From: Butyricicoccus pullicaecorum
Lineage (GTDB): Bacteria > Bacillota > Clostridia > Oscillospirales > Butyricicoccaceae
Length of the DNA stretch: 64,000 nt
NCBI GenBank assembly: GCA_021531865.1
Contig: JAFBIW010000012.1
Location: forward strand, 1 to 64,000
Direction of reading: 5' to 3'
In this document: piece after piece, positions 25,018 through 33,963 of the stretch
Layout of the letters: each line of letters opens with the position of its first letter
Numbering within the stretch: position 1 is the stretch's first letter
Program-made: the position numbers and the translations under genes
Notes under the pieces: model-generated
What the model was told of the DNA's origin: nothing
What the model saw: only the letters and a program-made list of their open reading frames with translations
Databases searched by the model: none

Positions 25018-27834
25018 ATGAAAAAACGATTGCTAAGCATCCTCACGGCGCTGGCGCTGTGCCTGAGCCTGCTGCCTGCCACGGCGCTGGCAGCCAGCGA
25101 CCCGGAAAACTATGTCTTTGACATCTCCGAGGGCAGGATCACCATCGTGGACGGAAGCGATGCAGAAACCATCAAGGTCACCTGCGGCAGCAAAACGGTG
25201 GACAATATCGATCCGAAGGAGGTCATCACCGTCACCGGTAAGTACGTGGGACCGGCGACCGACAACTGGGATATCGCACGTAATTCCACACATAATCTTA
25301 TTGTCCAAACATCAACGCCGGTCACCATCAAGGCCAGTGATCTGACCATCAATAACGCAGATTCCATATATTGCTATGCTATGGCGCTGGAAGCTGCAAA
25401 CGCCAACGTCACGCTGATCCTTGATGGCGTGAACTACTTCGCCGGCGGAAGGGACAAGGGCGGCATTGTGGTCGGAACAGGCTGCGAGCTGACCATTCAG
25501 GGCAACGGCTCCGTGACGGCAATAGGTGGAGCCAACTTCGGCGGCGCCGGCATCGGCGGCGATGGCGGCGGAGCCTGCGGCACGATCATCATTAAGAGCG
25601 GCACCGTCAACGCCACCGGCGGCAACGGCGGCGCGGGCATCGGCGGCAGCTACAATCGCGCGGGCGGCACTGTCATCATCGACGGCGGCACCGTCACCGC
25701 AACCGGCAGCAACGGCGGCGCGGGCATCGGCGGCGGTACCAAGGGTGCGGGCGGCAAAGTCACCATCGACGGCGGCATCGTCACCGCAACCGGCGGCGAC
25801 AAGGGCGCGGGCATCGGCGGCGGCTACTATGGTGCAGGCGGCACTGTCATCATCGACGGCGGCATCGTCACCGCAACCGGCAACAGCGGCGGCGCGGACA
25901 TCGGCGGCGGCTTCGACAGCAGCATCCACGGCACCCTCTCGGGCAGCGGCCGCGCGAAGATCACCGCGTCCAACGTGAAGGCAAATATCGACGTCTTTAA
26001 TGGTATAATAAATGATGTATCATACGTTACTGTAGTCAACGACGAAAAAGTTAATAAAGCCGATGTGTTGTACAACGGCAAGGTCAGTTATGATCCGGAC
26101 AGCAACACCATTACATGTAAGAATTCAATCAAGCTTAATATCAAAGGCAACGGTTCAACGGATATTAATATTTTTCACGGAGATCAGGGCCCGGCTGTTG
26201 GCACACTGACCGTCACCGGCGCAAAGGACGTTACTGTAACATCGAATGGCCATTACCCGGCTGTCGGGGGTGAAGCAGATATCACCTGTACCGGTAATGT
26301 GAAGATCGTCAGCCCCGACGGCATGGCTATTGGAAGTGCACTCACATACAAAAATGCAAATGAACATGGATATGTTGTGAAGATAGGTACTAATTTGGAA
26401 TCGCTCAAGGACTTCGCGACGAAGCCTGCTGGTGAGACCTTTAGCGCTAAGTCCTTCGGTGATCTTGTCCATGCACTGCAAATCCTGCCGATCCACACCA
26501 TTGATCATGTGGATGCCAAGCCTGCCACCTGCACGGAGAACGGTAATAAGGAACATTGGAAGTGTTTCGTGTGCTACAAGCTGTTCAGCGATGCAGAAGG
26601 TACAACTGAGACTACGGCGGACGATGTGAAGATCCCAGCCACCAACCACACCCCCGGCGCATGGGAATACGATAGCACCCAGCATTGGCGCCACTGCACC
26701 GTGTGTGAAGAAGAACTTGACCGGGCGGACCACACCTTCAGCGGAAAGACCTGCACCGTGTGCGGCTACACCAAGCGCTCCTCCGGCGGCGGTTCTTCCT
26801 CCGGCGGCTCCAATACCACGACCAAAACGGAAAAGAACCCCGACGGCTCCACCACCACGACGGTGACCGATCAGAAGACGGGCACCGTCACCGAGACCAC
26901 CAAGAACACCGACGGCTCCACCACCGTTGTGGAAACCAAGAAGGACGGAACCGTCACCGAAACCAACAAGTCCGCTGACGGCACCACCGGCACCGTTGTT
27001 ACGGATCAACACGGCGACGTCACCGACGTCTCTGCGTCCGTGTCCAACAAGGCCGCCAAGGAAGCTGCTGAGACCGGCGAGGCTGTGACCCTGCCCGTGG
27101 AGGTTCCCGCTGCCAAGACCACTGAGGACGCTCCCGCCGTGGAGATCACCGTGCCCAAGAGCGCCGGGGCGGTCAAGGTGGAGATCCCCGTGGAGCAGGT
27201 CACCCCCGGCACCGTGGCCGTCATCGTCCATGCCGACGGCACCGAGGAAATCGTCACGACCTCCATTCCCACCGAAAACGGCGTGGTGCTGACTCTGGAT
27301 GGCTCCGCTACCGTGAAGATCGTGGACAACGCCAAGGAGTTCGAGGACGTTCATTCCGTCAATCACTGGGCAGAGGACGCCGTGGACTTCGTTGTAGCTC
27401 GCGGTATGTTTACCGGCACAAGTGAAACCACCTTCAGCCCCGCTTCCCATATGACCCGCGCCATGCTGATGACTGTCCTTGCCCGATTCGACGGCGAGGA
27501 CACCTCCGGCGGCAGCGTATGGTACGAAAAGGGCATGGAATGGGCAAAGGCCAACGGCGTGTCCGACGGCTCCAACCCCAACGGAAACATCACCCGGGAG
27601 CAGTTGGCCGTCATGCTCTGGCGCTACGCCGGAAGCCCGACAAGCGACCACAGCCTGGACGGCTACACCGACGCTGACCAGATCAGCGGCTATGCGCTGG
27701 AGGCCATGCGCTGGGCGAACGAAACTGGTATTATCACCGGCTACGGCAACGGTCTGCTGGGCGCCAAAGACAATGCCACCCGCGCACAGGTCGCACAGAT
27801 TCTTATGAACTTCGTAAAGAATCTGAACCGGTAA
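25018..27834 (+). CDS. SLH surface protein with glycine-rich beta-repeat region
   Basis: The 938-residue protein has a clear signal peptide (MKKRLLSILTALALCLSLLP, cleavage near AALA). A Gly-rich tract (about 174-304) carries about five imperfect copies of a 27-residue unit (GGAGIGGG ... GGTVIIDGG ... VTATG), as in right-handed beta-helices. Next comes a region with paired CxxC-like motifs (ATCTENGNKEHWKCFVC, HWRHCTVCEEE), a Thr-rich linker of repeated DGSTTTTVT-type units (about 585-660) and three SLH modules (from about 775) of the WYEKG/ITREQLAVMLWR type. AGGAGG lies 6-7 nt before the ATG. It is an adhesin-like wall protein; the upstream LytTR regulator may control it. Confidence 0.88.
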   Translation: MKKRLLSILTALALCLSLLPATALAASDPENYVFDISEGRITIVDGSDAETIKVTCGSKTVDNIDPKEVITVTGKYVGPATDNWDIARNSTHNLIVQTSTPVTIKASDLTINNADSIYCYAMALEAANANVTLILDGVNYFAGGRDKGGIVVGTGCELTIQGNGSVTAIGGANFGGAGIGGDGGGACGTIIIKSGTVNATGGNGGAGIGGSYNRAGGTVIIDGGTVTATGSNGGAGIGGGTKGAGGKVTIDGGIVTATGGDKGAGIGGGYYGAGGTVIIDGGIVTATGNSGGADIGGGFDSSIHGTLSGSGRAKITASNVKANIDVFNGIINDVSYVTVVNDEKVNKADVLYNGKVSYDPDSNTITCKNSIKLNIKGNGSTDINIFHGDQGPAVGTLTVTGAKDVTVTSNGHYPAVGGEADITCTGNVKIVSPDGMAIGSALTYKNANEHGYVVKIGTNLESLKDFATKPAGETFSAKSFGDLVHALQILPIHTIDHVDAKPATCTENGNKEHWKCFVCYKLFSDAEGTTETTADDVKIPATNHTPGAWEYDSTQHWRHCTVCEEELDRADHTFSGKTCTVCGYTKRSSGGGSSSGGSNTTTKTEKNPDGSTTTTVTDQKTGTVTETTKNTDGSTTVVETKKDGTVTETNKSADGTTGTVVTDQHGDVTDVSASVSNKAAKEAAETGEAVTLPVEVPAAKTTEDAPAVEITVPKSAGAVKVEIPVEQVTPGTVAVIVHADGTEEIVTTSIPTENGVVLTLDGSATVKIVDNAKEFEDVHSVNHWAEDAVDFVVARGMFTGTSETTFSPASHMTRAMLMTVLARFDGEDTSGGSVWYEKGMEWAKANGVSDGSNPNGNITREQLAVMLWRYAGSPTSDHSLDGYTDADQISGYALEAMRWANETGIITGYGNGLLGAKDNATRAQVAQILMNFVKNLNR

Positions 27835-27866
27835 ATATCCCGTACACAAAGCGGCGCATCAAAATA

Positions 27867-27916
27867 ACGCCGGGGAGCAAGCTCATATGAGCGTGCTCCC
27901 CGGCGTATTTATTTTT
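27867..27916 (+). terminator. Terminator of the glycine-rich SLH gene
   Basis: ACGCCGGGGAGCA pairs with TGCTCCCCGGCGT around GCTCATATGAGC, itself a palindrome. An ATTTATTTTTT tail follows. Confidence 0.9.
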
Positions 27917-27969
27917 TCAGCATTCCTCTATATTAACCAGGTGGTCTATTTGTGTCATACTCAAATATA

Positions 27970-27981
27970 GACCGCATGGTC
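27970..27981. promoter_or_regulatory. Candidate TetR operator
   Basis: GACC-GCAT-GGTC is a perfect inverted repeat 20 nt before the TetR start codon. A second, offset pair (GGTCTATTT ... AAATATAGACC) spans 27941-27973. Confidence 0.5.
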
Positions 27982-28000
27982 AATAATTGGAGGAAACAGC

Positions 28001-28609
28001 ATGAAACGCGAAGAGAAAAATCAACTGACGAGGCGGCGCATCATGGACAGCGCGCTGGCGGAATTCGCACAGCAGGGATATGGCGCCAGCTCGGTCAATA
28101 CCATCTGTGCCGCGCAAGGCATCTCAAAAGGAATCATTTATCACTACTTCGACACCAAGGATGGGCTGTATCTGGCTTGCGTGGGGGAGTGTTTCGAACG
28201 GCTCACAGAATTTCTTCGGACAAACAGCCCGGTGGAAGGCTCTGTTGAGGCGCAGCTCGAGGGATACTTTTCCGCCCGCATGGAGTTCTTTCGGACACAT
28301 CCGGTTTATCAGTCCATCTTCTGCGAGGCCGTCATCTCCCCTCCTGCGCACCTGACCGCTGAGATCGGGGACAGAAAGCAGGCATTTGACAATCTGAATA
28401 TTCACATACTGGAACGGTTGCTGCAGTCCCTTCCCCTGCGCCCCGGCGTTACCATGGCGGAAGTGGTGGACACATTCCGGCAGTTCCAGGATTTTATCAA
28501 CGCAACCGAGCGGACGCAGGACTTCGGCCTGCGGGACCGGCGCTGCAAAAAGGCGCTGGATATTCTGCTCTACGGAGTTGTTGCAAGGGAGGATGACCGT
28601 CATGTCTGA
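28001..28609 (+). CDS. TetR-family transcriptional regulator
   Basis: The 202-residue regulator has the N-terminal helix-turn-helix (RRRIMDSALAEFAQQGYGAS, NTICAAQGISKGIIYHYF) and a ligand-binding C-terminal domain. TTGGAGGAA stands 7 nt before the ATG. Its last codons overlap the start of the MATE pump gene by 8 nt, so it almost certainly represses that pump and itself. The operator candidate lies directly upstream. Confidence 0.9.
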   Translation: MKREEKNQLTRRRIMDSALAEFAQQGYGASSVNTICAAQGISKGIIYHYFDTKDGLYLACVGECFERLTEFLRTNSPVEGSVEAQLEGYFSARMEFFRTHPVYQSIFCEAVISPPAHLTAEIGDRKQAFDNLNIHILERLLQSLPLRPGVTMAEVVDTFRQFQDFINATERTQDFGLRDRRCKKALDILLYGVVAREDDRHV

Positions 28610-29600
28610 TAAAACAACACAATCCCAGTCTGTTCTGGGGGAGATGCAGCCCTCCAAAGCCATTGTCAAGCTGGCTGTTCCGGCCACGCTGGCGCTGCTC
28701 GCAAAGGCCGTTTACAACATTGTGGATACCGCCTATATCGGGATCTGAACTCGGATATCGCCCTGACGGCGGTCGGTGTCACGGTTCCGCTGCTGCTGAT
28801 CATGGTCTCCATTGAGAACATCTTTGCCGCCGGCGCCGCCGTGCTGGCCGGCCGGCAGTTGGGTCAGCAGGATCATGAGGCCGCCAGCCGCACCGTCACC
28901 ACCATCATCGGACTCTCCGTGATGCGGGGCGTCCTGCTGTGCGTAGGCGGCATCGCCTTCATGGAACCCTTGATGCGGGCCTTCGGCGTCTCCGAGGCTT
29001 CCCTCCCCCTCGCCAAAGACTACGCCTTCTGGATGTTTGTGGCGGCACTGGCCAACCTGCCGGCACAGAGCATGAACTGCGCGGCCAGAGCGGAGTCCTC
29101 CGTGCGGATCTCCTCGATCGCCGTCATCACGGGTGCGGCGCTGAATGTCATTCTTGACCCCGTGTTCATGTTTGACTGGGGCCTGAATCTGGGCGTGGCA
29201 GGCGCTTCTCTGGCTACAACCGTATCCCAGTTCGTCACCTTCTTCATTCTGATCTGGTTCTATGCCAGCGGCCGGTTTGCGCTGAAGGGCGCTCTGCTGC
29301 TGACCGTTCTGGTGGCGGAAGCCTATATCGCGCTGTCCAAACCGCTGATCCTGCTCTTTAACCGCAACCCGGTCATCATCGGCTACGGCGCGAAGCTCCT
29401 GATCTCTCAGGTGGCGCTCTATCCCGCCTTCGGCCTGTGTTATATGATGACGATCACCTTCCAGACCATCGGCGCGTCCCGGTACGGCCTGTTTTTGTCC
29501 GCAATCCGACAGGGACTGTTCTATATCCCCTTCATTTTGACCCTGCCGAAGCTGCTCGGTGTGACCGGAATCTATTTTTCGCAGCCCGTCCAACAGGAAG
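28602..29600 (+). pseudogene. MATE multidrug efflux pump, frameshifted and internally deleted
   Basis: ATG at 28602 follows AAGGGAGGATGACC. The product begins with SKAIVKLAVPATLALLAKAV and VDTAYIG and stops at 28746. One base later in phase the frame continues LNSDIALTAVGVTVPLLL, so a single base has been lost (expected ATGCTG, found ATCTG). At about 29280, YASGR joins FALKGALLL, which skips about 110 residues of the second half. The C-terminus runs into the next gene at IYFSQPV. Three separate lesions make it non-functional. Confidence 0.8.
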
Positions 29601-29657
29601 TCCCTTCCGCGACGGCACGGGAAGAGGAAGAAACGCGCGCAGAAACGGAACCGGCAT

Positions 29658-30251
29658 TTGAAGCAGATTCTCGGACAGGCTGGCGGCGGCTATATTCTGT
29701 GCGCGCTGAACCGGGATGGGACGGAGATTACCGATACGCCGGCCATGGGAATGGAGATTGAAACCTGTCTGTCCCTGCTGGAGCAGGCAGACCGGCTGGC
29801 CGAACAGGTCGCCGCGCAGGTGGTGACCGATTCGATGACCGAACGGGAAAAGGCCGAGGCGCTTTATGGCTATCTGACGAGCCATGTGAAGTATGACCAT
29901 CGATATACTTCCGATCCGGAGCATCTGCCCTACGACACGCGGACGGCCATCGGTGCGCTGCGAGACGGTCTGGCGATCTGCGGCGGATACGCCAATGCGC
30001 TGAAGCTCCTCTTTGAACAAGCAGGGATCCCCTGCCGCACGGTGACCGGCAGCTATTACCGGGAAAACCACATGTGGAACATGGCGTGGTTGGACGGTGC
30101 GTGGCTCTGGTTCGACGCGACGGCTGACCGGGGCGTCTCGCCCGCATTCGGCTTTCGTCACTTTGCGCAGGAGGAACTGGATCCGACGCAGTACCGGTGG
30201 GAGCCGGAGCAGGTGGCTCTCCTTCTGCGGCTGGACGCCGCGCACCCATAA
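29658..30251 (+). CDS. Transglutaminase-like cysteine protease-fold protein, N-terminus probably lost
   Basis: The 197 visible residues hold a transglutaminase-core domain with the full triad: Cys108 (LAICGGYANALKLLFEQAG), His138 (NHMWNMAWLDG) and Asp153 (WLWFDATAD). Upstream the frame is open and basic but lacks a start with a ribosome binding site; TTG at 29658 is only the first possible one. The MATE remnant ends directly before it, so a signal peptide and N-terminal domain were probably removed. Such proteins usually act on or near the cell wall as peptidases or cross-linkers. Confidence 0.6.
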   Translation: MKQILGQAGGGYILCALNRDGTEITDTPAMGMEIETCLSLLEQADRLAEQVAAQVVTDSMTEREKAEALYGYLTSHVKYDHRYTSDPEHLPYDTRTAIGALRDGLAICGGYANALKLLFEQAGIPCRTVTGSYYRENHMWNMAWLDGAWLWFDATADRGVSPAFGFRHFAQEELDPTQYRWEPEQVALLLRLDAAHP

Positions 30252-30260
30252 CAGCATACA

Positions 30261-30311
30261 AAACCGGCAGGCCGGAGGATTTCGTTTGCATTTCCTCCGG
30301 CCTGCCGGTTT
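30261..30311 (+). terminator. Strong stem-loop terminator
   Basis: AAACCGGCAGGCCGGAGGA pairs perfectly over 19 bp with its complement around 13 nt. It lies just after the transglutaminase stop. Confidence 0.8.
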
Positions 30312-30404
30312 GCGCGCATAGAAAAGATGATCATTCGTGTATTGATTTCGCGGATCAAAAGGCGGAAATTCGGAGTCAAATGCCGAAAAATATAGGAAAA
30401 GCTG

Positions 30405-30449
30405 TGGACATTTTCCTCCTGTTGTGTTATACTACTTTAGCACACTAAA
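30405..30449 (+). promoter_or_regulatory. Promoter and operator of the Etf/lactate-dehydrogenase operon
   Basis: TGGACA, a 17-bp spacer and TATACT. TTTAG-CACA-CTAAA (30436-30449) is a perfect inverted repeat over the expected transcription start, as for a repressor site. Confidence 0.6.
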
Positions 30450-30507
30450 TATCAGAAATTTACAGTGCAAAAGAAAAGCCCTCGAACTATCGGAAAGGTA
30501 TGATACA

Positions 30508-31296
30508 ATGAAAATCATCGTGTGCATGAAGCAGGTTCCGCTCAGTTCCAAGGTGGAGATTGACGAGGAGACCGGAAGTCTCAAGCGGCTGGGAGCTGCT
30601 GTCCGCACGAATCCGTTTGACTTATTCGCGCTGGAATGCGCCCTGCGCATCCGGGAACAGCTTGGCGGAACGGTCACCGTACTGACCATGGGTCCCGCGC
30701 AATCGGAGCGTATGATCCGTGATGCTTACATGATGGGCGCCGATGATGCTGTGATTCTCTCGGATCGGAAATTCGCCGGTTCTGACGTGCTGGCGACCTC
30801 CTATACCCTGTCTCAGGGAATTCAACTGCTCGGCGGCGCGGATCTGATCATCTGCGGCCGTCAGACGACGGACGGCGACACCGCTCAGATCGGCCCTGCC
30901 ATCGCCGAGCATCTGCATCTGCCCCATGCGGCATGGGTCAATGAAATCACCGACGTCAGCGATACCCGCATCCGGGTACGGCAGGATCTGACCAGTGTTT
31001 TCCAGATTAGTCAGATGCAATATCCCTGCCTGATCACGGTGGACAAGGACATCTGTGTTCCCCGTCTCCCCTCTTACCGCCGCAAGGCGGAGGCTGCCGC
31101 CAAGCCCATCCGTGTGGTCACCCACGAGGATCTGCCCGCCCCTGATCTGACACGTTTCGGTCTGGTGGGGTCACCCACGACTGTCGAGCGTATTTTCCCG
31201 CCCCCGGCCGGCGCCGGCAGCGTTACGCTGGAGGGTACCGCCGCGGAAAAGGCCGGACAGCTTTTTGATCTTCTGGCCGCCGCCAAGTATTTCTGA
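30508..31296 (+). CDS. Electron transfer flavoprotein, beta subunit
   Basis: The 262-residue protein starts MKIIVCMKQVPLSSKVEIDE and carries the EtfB blocks TNPFDLFALECALRI, LTMGPAQSERM and ICGRQTTDGDTAQIGP (AMP/FAD-binding). ATG at 30508 follows GGAAAGG; longer frames have no start signal. It is the first gene of a tight four-gene operon with EtfA, an FAD-linked dehydrogenase and a transporter. The gene order matches the electron-confurcating lactate dehydrogenase LctBCD of acetogens, in which Etf couples ferredoxin oxidation to NAD-dependent lactate oxidation. Confidence 0.92.
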   Translation: MKIIVCMKQVPLSSKVEIDEETGSLKRLGAAVRTNPFDLFALECALRIREQLGGTVTVLTMGPAQSERMIRDAYMMGADDAVILSDRKFAGSDVLATSYTLSQGIQLLGGADLIICGRQTTDGDTAQIGPAIAEHLHLPHAAWVNEITDVSDTRIRVRQDLTSVFQISQMQYPCLITVDKDICVPRLPSYRRKAEAAAKPIRVVTHEDLPAPDLTRFGLVGSPTTVERIFPPPAGAGSVTLEGTAAEKAGQLFDLLAAAKYF

Positions 31297-31307
31297 GGAG
31301 GGACAAC

Positions 31308-32501
31308 ATGGAGCTTCTGAACTTTGATATGTCCCGCTGTGACCTGTGCGGGAAATGTATGGAAAAATGTCCCTTTGGCGCACTTCGGATGGAAAAGAAC
31401 GGCATCACCGTCAACGAAAAATGCCGGATGTGCTCGGTCTGCGTCAAGACCTGCCCCCAACAGGCGATCCGGTTCGAGCAGGTGGCCAAGTCCTTTGACA
31501 AGGACAAGTGGAAGGGTATCCTGGTCTATGCCGAGCAGGAGAACGGAACCATTCATCCGGTTGTCTATGAGCTCATCGGCGAGGCGCGGAAATTGGCCGC
31601 CAAGGTCGGCTATGATGTGAGCTGCGTGATCGTAGGCGGCGAGGGCACCAAAAAGAACGCCGAAACGCTGCTGCCCTACGGCGTGAAAGAGGTATTCGTC
31701 TATGAACACCCCGGTTTCGAGGGCTTCAAGGCCGATTGCTACTCGGACGCCGTGGCAGACTGTATTTCTTCCATCCAGCCCTCAACCGTCCTCATCGGCG
31801 CGACAGCCTGCGGCCGTTCGCTGGCGCCCCGGCTTTCCACCCGGTTCCACACCGGCCTGACCGCTGACTGCACCGAGCTGCGGATGAACAGCAATACCGA
31901 CCTCGTGCAGGTGCGTCCGGCCTTCGGCGGCAACATTATGGCGCAGATCGTCATTGCCAACTCCCGTCCCCAGTTTGCCACCGTCCGCTATAAAGTCATG
32001 GACAAGGCGAAAAAGGTACCAAATCCCAGCGGCAGGATCACGGTCTGCAAAGCGACGGAGCTGATGGTTCGTTCCGGTATTTCCATCGTGGAGCGCGCCG
32101 CCATCACCCGCACGAAAGCCATTGAGGAGGAGGATGTGCTGGTCGTGGCCGGACGGGGCGTCAAGACTGCCAGGGACGTGGAGATGGTGCGCGAGCTGGC
32201 CGCATTACTGGGCGGACAACTGTGCTTTACCCGGCCTATGGTGGAGAACGGCTTCGGCGACGCCGCGCATCAGATCGGTCTTTCCGGCCGAACGGTCAAG
32301 CCCAAGCTCATCATCACCTGCGGCGTCTCCGGCGCGGTGCAGTTCACCGCCTGTATGAATGCCGCCCAGACCATTATAGCGATCAATACCGACCCGGAGG
32401 CGCAGATCTTCCGGATCGCACACTACCGCATTGTGGATGACTTGTATCAGATCGTTCCGGATCTGATCGCGCGCATCAAAGCTGCAAAGGAGGCCGAGTG
32501 A
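31308..32501 (+). CDS. Electron transfer flavoprotein, alpha subunit with 2x[4Fe-4S] ferredoxin domain
   Basis: The 397-residue subunit begins with a ferredoxin-like domain carrying two complete cluster motifs (Cys11-14-17-21 in CDLCGKCMEKCP and Cys39-42-45-49 in CRMCSVCVKTCP). The EtfA N-domain and the FAD-binding C-domain follow (GRGVKTARDVEMVRELAALL, QIGLSGRTVKPKLIITCGVS). Iron-sulfur EtfA subunits are typical of anaerobic confurcating complexes that contact ferredoxin. AGGAGG precedes the ATG; the gap to EtfB is 11 nt. Confidence 0.92.
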   Translation: MELLNFDMSRCDLCGKCMEKCPFGALRMEKNGITVNEKCRMCSVCVKTCPQQAIRFEQVAKSFDKDKWKGILVYAEQENGTIHPVVYELIGEARKLAAKVGYDVSCVIVGGEGTKKNAETLLPYGVKEVFVYEHPGFEGFKADCYSDAVADCISSIQPSTVLIGATACGRSLAPRLSTRFHTGLTADCTELRMNSNTDLVQVRPAFGGNIMAQIVIANSRPQFATVRYKVMDKAKKVPNPSGRITVCKATELMVRSGISIVERAAITRTKAIEEEDVLVVAGRGVKTARDVEMVRELAALLGGQLCFTRPMVENGFGDAAHQIGLSGRTVKPKLIITCGVSGAVQFTACMNAAQTIIAINTDPEAQIFRIAHYRIVDDLYQIVPDLIARIKAAKEAE

Positions 32502-32502
32502 T

Positions 32503-33918
32503 ATGCCGTTCCCTTATAAGAAGATGGACGAACAGGATTTTGAATACATACGCTCGGTCACAGATCCTGCCCGCGTTTGGGTTGGCGAGGCCATCGCCAA
32601 GGAGTATTATCACGACGAAATGCCCGAATACGGCGTATTTCCCCCCGAGCTGTATGTCGAGGTGCTGAGCCGGGATGAGGTCTCCGCCATCATGCGGTAC
32701 GCCTATGAGAAAAATATCCCTGTGGTCGCCCGGGGCGCCGGCACCGGCCTTGCCGGCGGCGCCAACTGCAAGTACGGCGGTATCATGCTGTCCCTGATGA
32801 AGATGGACAAGATCTTCCCCGTGGACACGCAGAACATGACTGTTACCGCCCAACCCGGCGCGCTGATTTCCGAGGTAGCGGCTGCCGCTGCCGAGGCGGG
32901 GCTGTTCTATCCCCCTGATCCCGGTGAAAAAACCGCCTCGATCGGCGGCTCGATCATCACGAACGCCGGTGGTATGCGGGCCGTCCGCTACGGCGTGACC
33001 CGGGACTATGTGCGGTGCATCGAGGCCGTCATGCCAAACGGCGACATCATGCATTTTTCCTCCAATGTCGTGAAAAACACCACAGGCTTTGACGTCAAAG
33101 ACCTTGTGGTGGGCTCCGAGGGCATTCTGTGCATCTGTACCGAGGTGACGCTGAAGTTGATCCCCGCCCCGAAGTGCACCTGTACGCTGGTCATCCCCTT
33201 TGACAGCTTGGAAACGTGCATTGACTGTGTCCCCGTGCTGCTGCGGCTGCCTTTCGTCCCCACTGCCGTCGAATTTCTGGAGCGCGAACTCATTGACATT
33301 GTGGAGCGCACCCTTCATAAGATGCTGCCGGTTCGGGAGGGCGAAGCGGTTTTGATCGTGATGTACGACGCATCTTCACCGGATGAGCTGACCCAGTGCT
33401 GTGATGCCGCCGCGGCGGCCGTGCTGGAAGCCGGTGCGCTGGACGTTGCGCTGGCCGATACGCCCGAGCGCATCGGCTCTGTCTGGTCAGTTCGCGGCGC
33501 CATTCTGGAGGGCATGAAGGCCGACTCGGTGGGACAGGAGGAGTGCGATGTGGTCGTGCCCCGCTCCAAGATCGCTGAGTTTGTCAAAGCGGCTAAGCGC
33601 ATTTGTCTGGCCCGCGGCGTGGTGGTCGTGCCCTGCGGCCATGCCGGAGACGGCAATATCCACACCGAGATGCTGCGTCAGCCCGGTATGACCGATGAAG
33701 AATGGAAGACCGCCACCCATGCCTGTCTGACCGAACTGTACGCCAAGAGCCGCGAGCTGGGCGGGCAGCTATCCGGCGAGCACGGCATCGGCAACGGCCG
33801 TCTGGAATTCCTGCGCCCCTTCATCGGCGAGGAGATGTATCAGCTCTATCGGAATATCAAGCTGGCCTTTGATCCCAAGCTGATTCTGAACCCCGGCAAA
33901 ATGATCACCTTTGATTGA
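32503..33918 (+). CDS. FAD-linked 2-hydroxyacid (lactate-type) dehydrogenase, GlcD family
   Basis: The 471-residue flavoenzyme has the PCMH-type FAD-binding domain (IPVVARGAGTGLAGG, YPPDPGEKTASIGGSIITNA, VVKNTTGFDVKDLVVGSEG) and the C-terminal cap ending in GHAGDGNIHTEM and SGEHGIGNGRLEFL, with the His residues of D-lactate/glycolate oxidases. It begins 1 nt after EtfA and is predicted to pass electrons from a 2-hydroxy acid to EtfAB. Lactate is the best-supported substrate by gene order; the missing lactate permease leaves other 2-hydroxy acids possible. Confidence 0.9.
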   Translation: MPFPYKKMDEQDFEYIRSVTDPARVWVGEAIAKEYYHDEMPEYGVFPPELYVEVLSRDEVSAIMRYAYEKNIPVVARGAGTGLAGGANCKYGGIMLSLMKMDKIFPVDTQNMTVTAQPGALISEVAAAAAEAGLFYPPDPGEKTASIGGSIITNAGGMRAVRYGVTRDYVRCIEAVMPNGDIMHFSSNVVKNTTGFDVKDLVVGSEGILCICTEVTLKLIPAPKCTCTLVIPFDSLETCIDCVPVLLRLPFVPTAVEFLERELIDIVERTLHKMLPVREGEAVLIVMYDASSPDELTQCCDAAAAAVLEAGALDVALADTPERIGSVWSVRGAILEGMKADSVGQEECDVVVPRSKIAEFVKAAKRICLARGVVVVPCGHAGDGNIHTEMLRQPGMTDEEWKTATHACLTELYAKSRELGGQLSGEHGIGNGRLEFLRPFIGEEMYQLYRNIKLAFDPKLILNPGKMITFD

Positions 33919-33963
33919 GTGCGTACACACCATATCCGCAATGAAAAAAGAGAGGGAACCCAT

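Noticed and set aside
25526-25978. Ala/Ser-rich plus-strand frame within the glycine-rich repeat
   Set aside because: It is a low-complexity frame generated by the GGC-rich repeat of the SLH gene.
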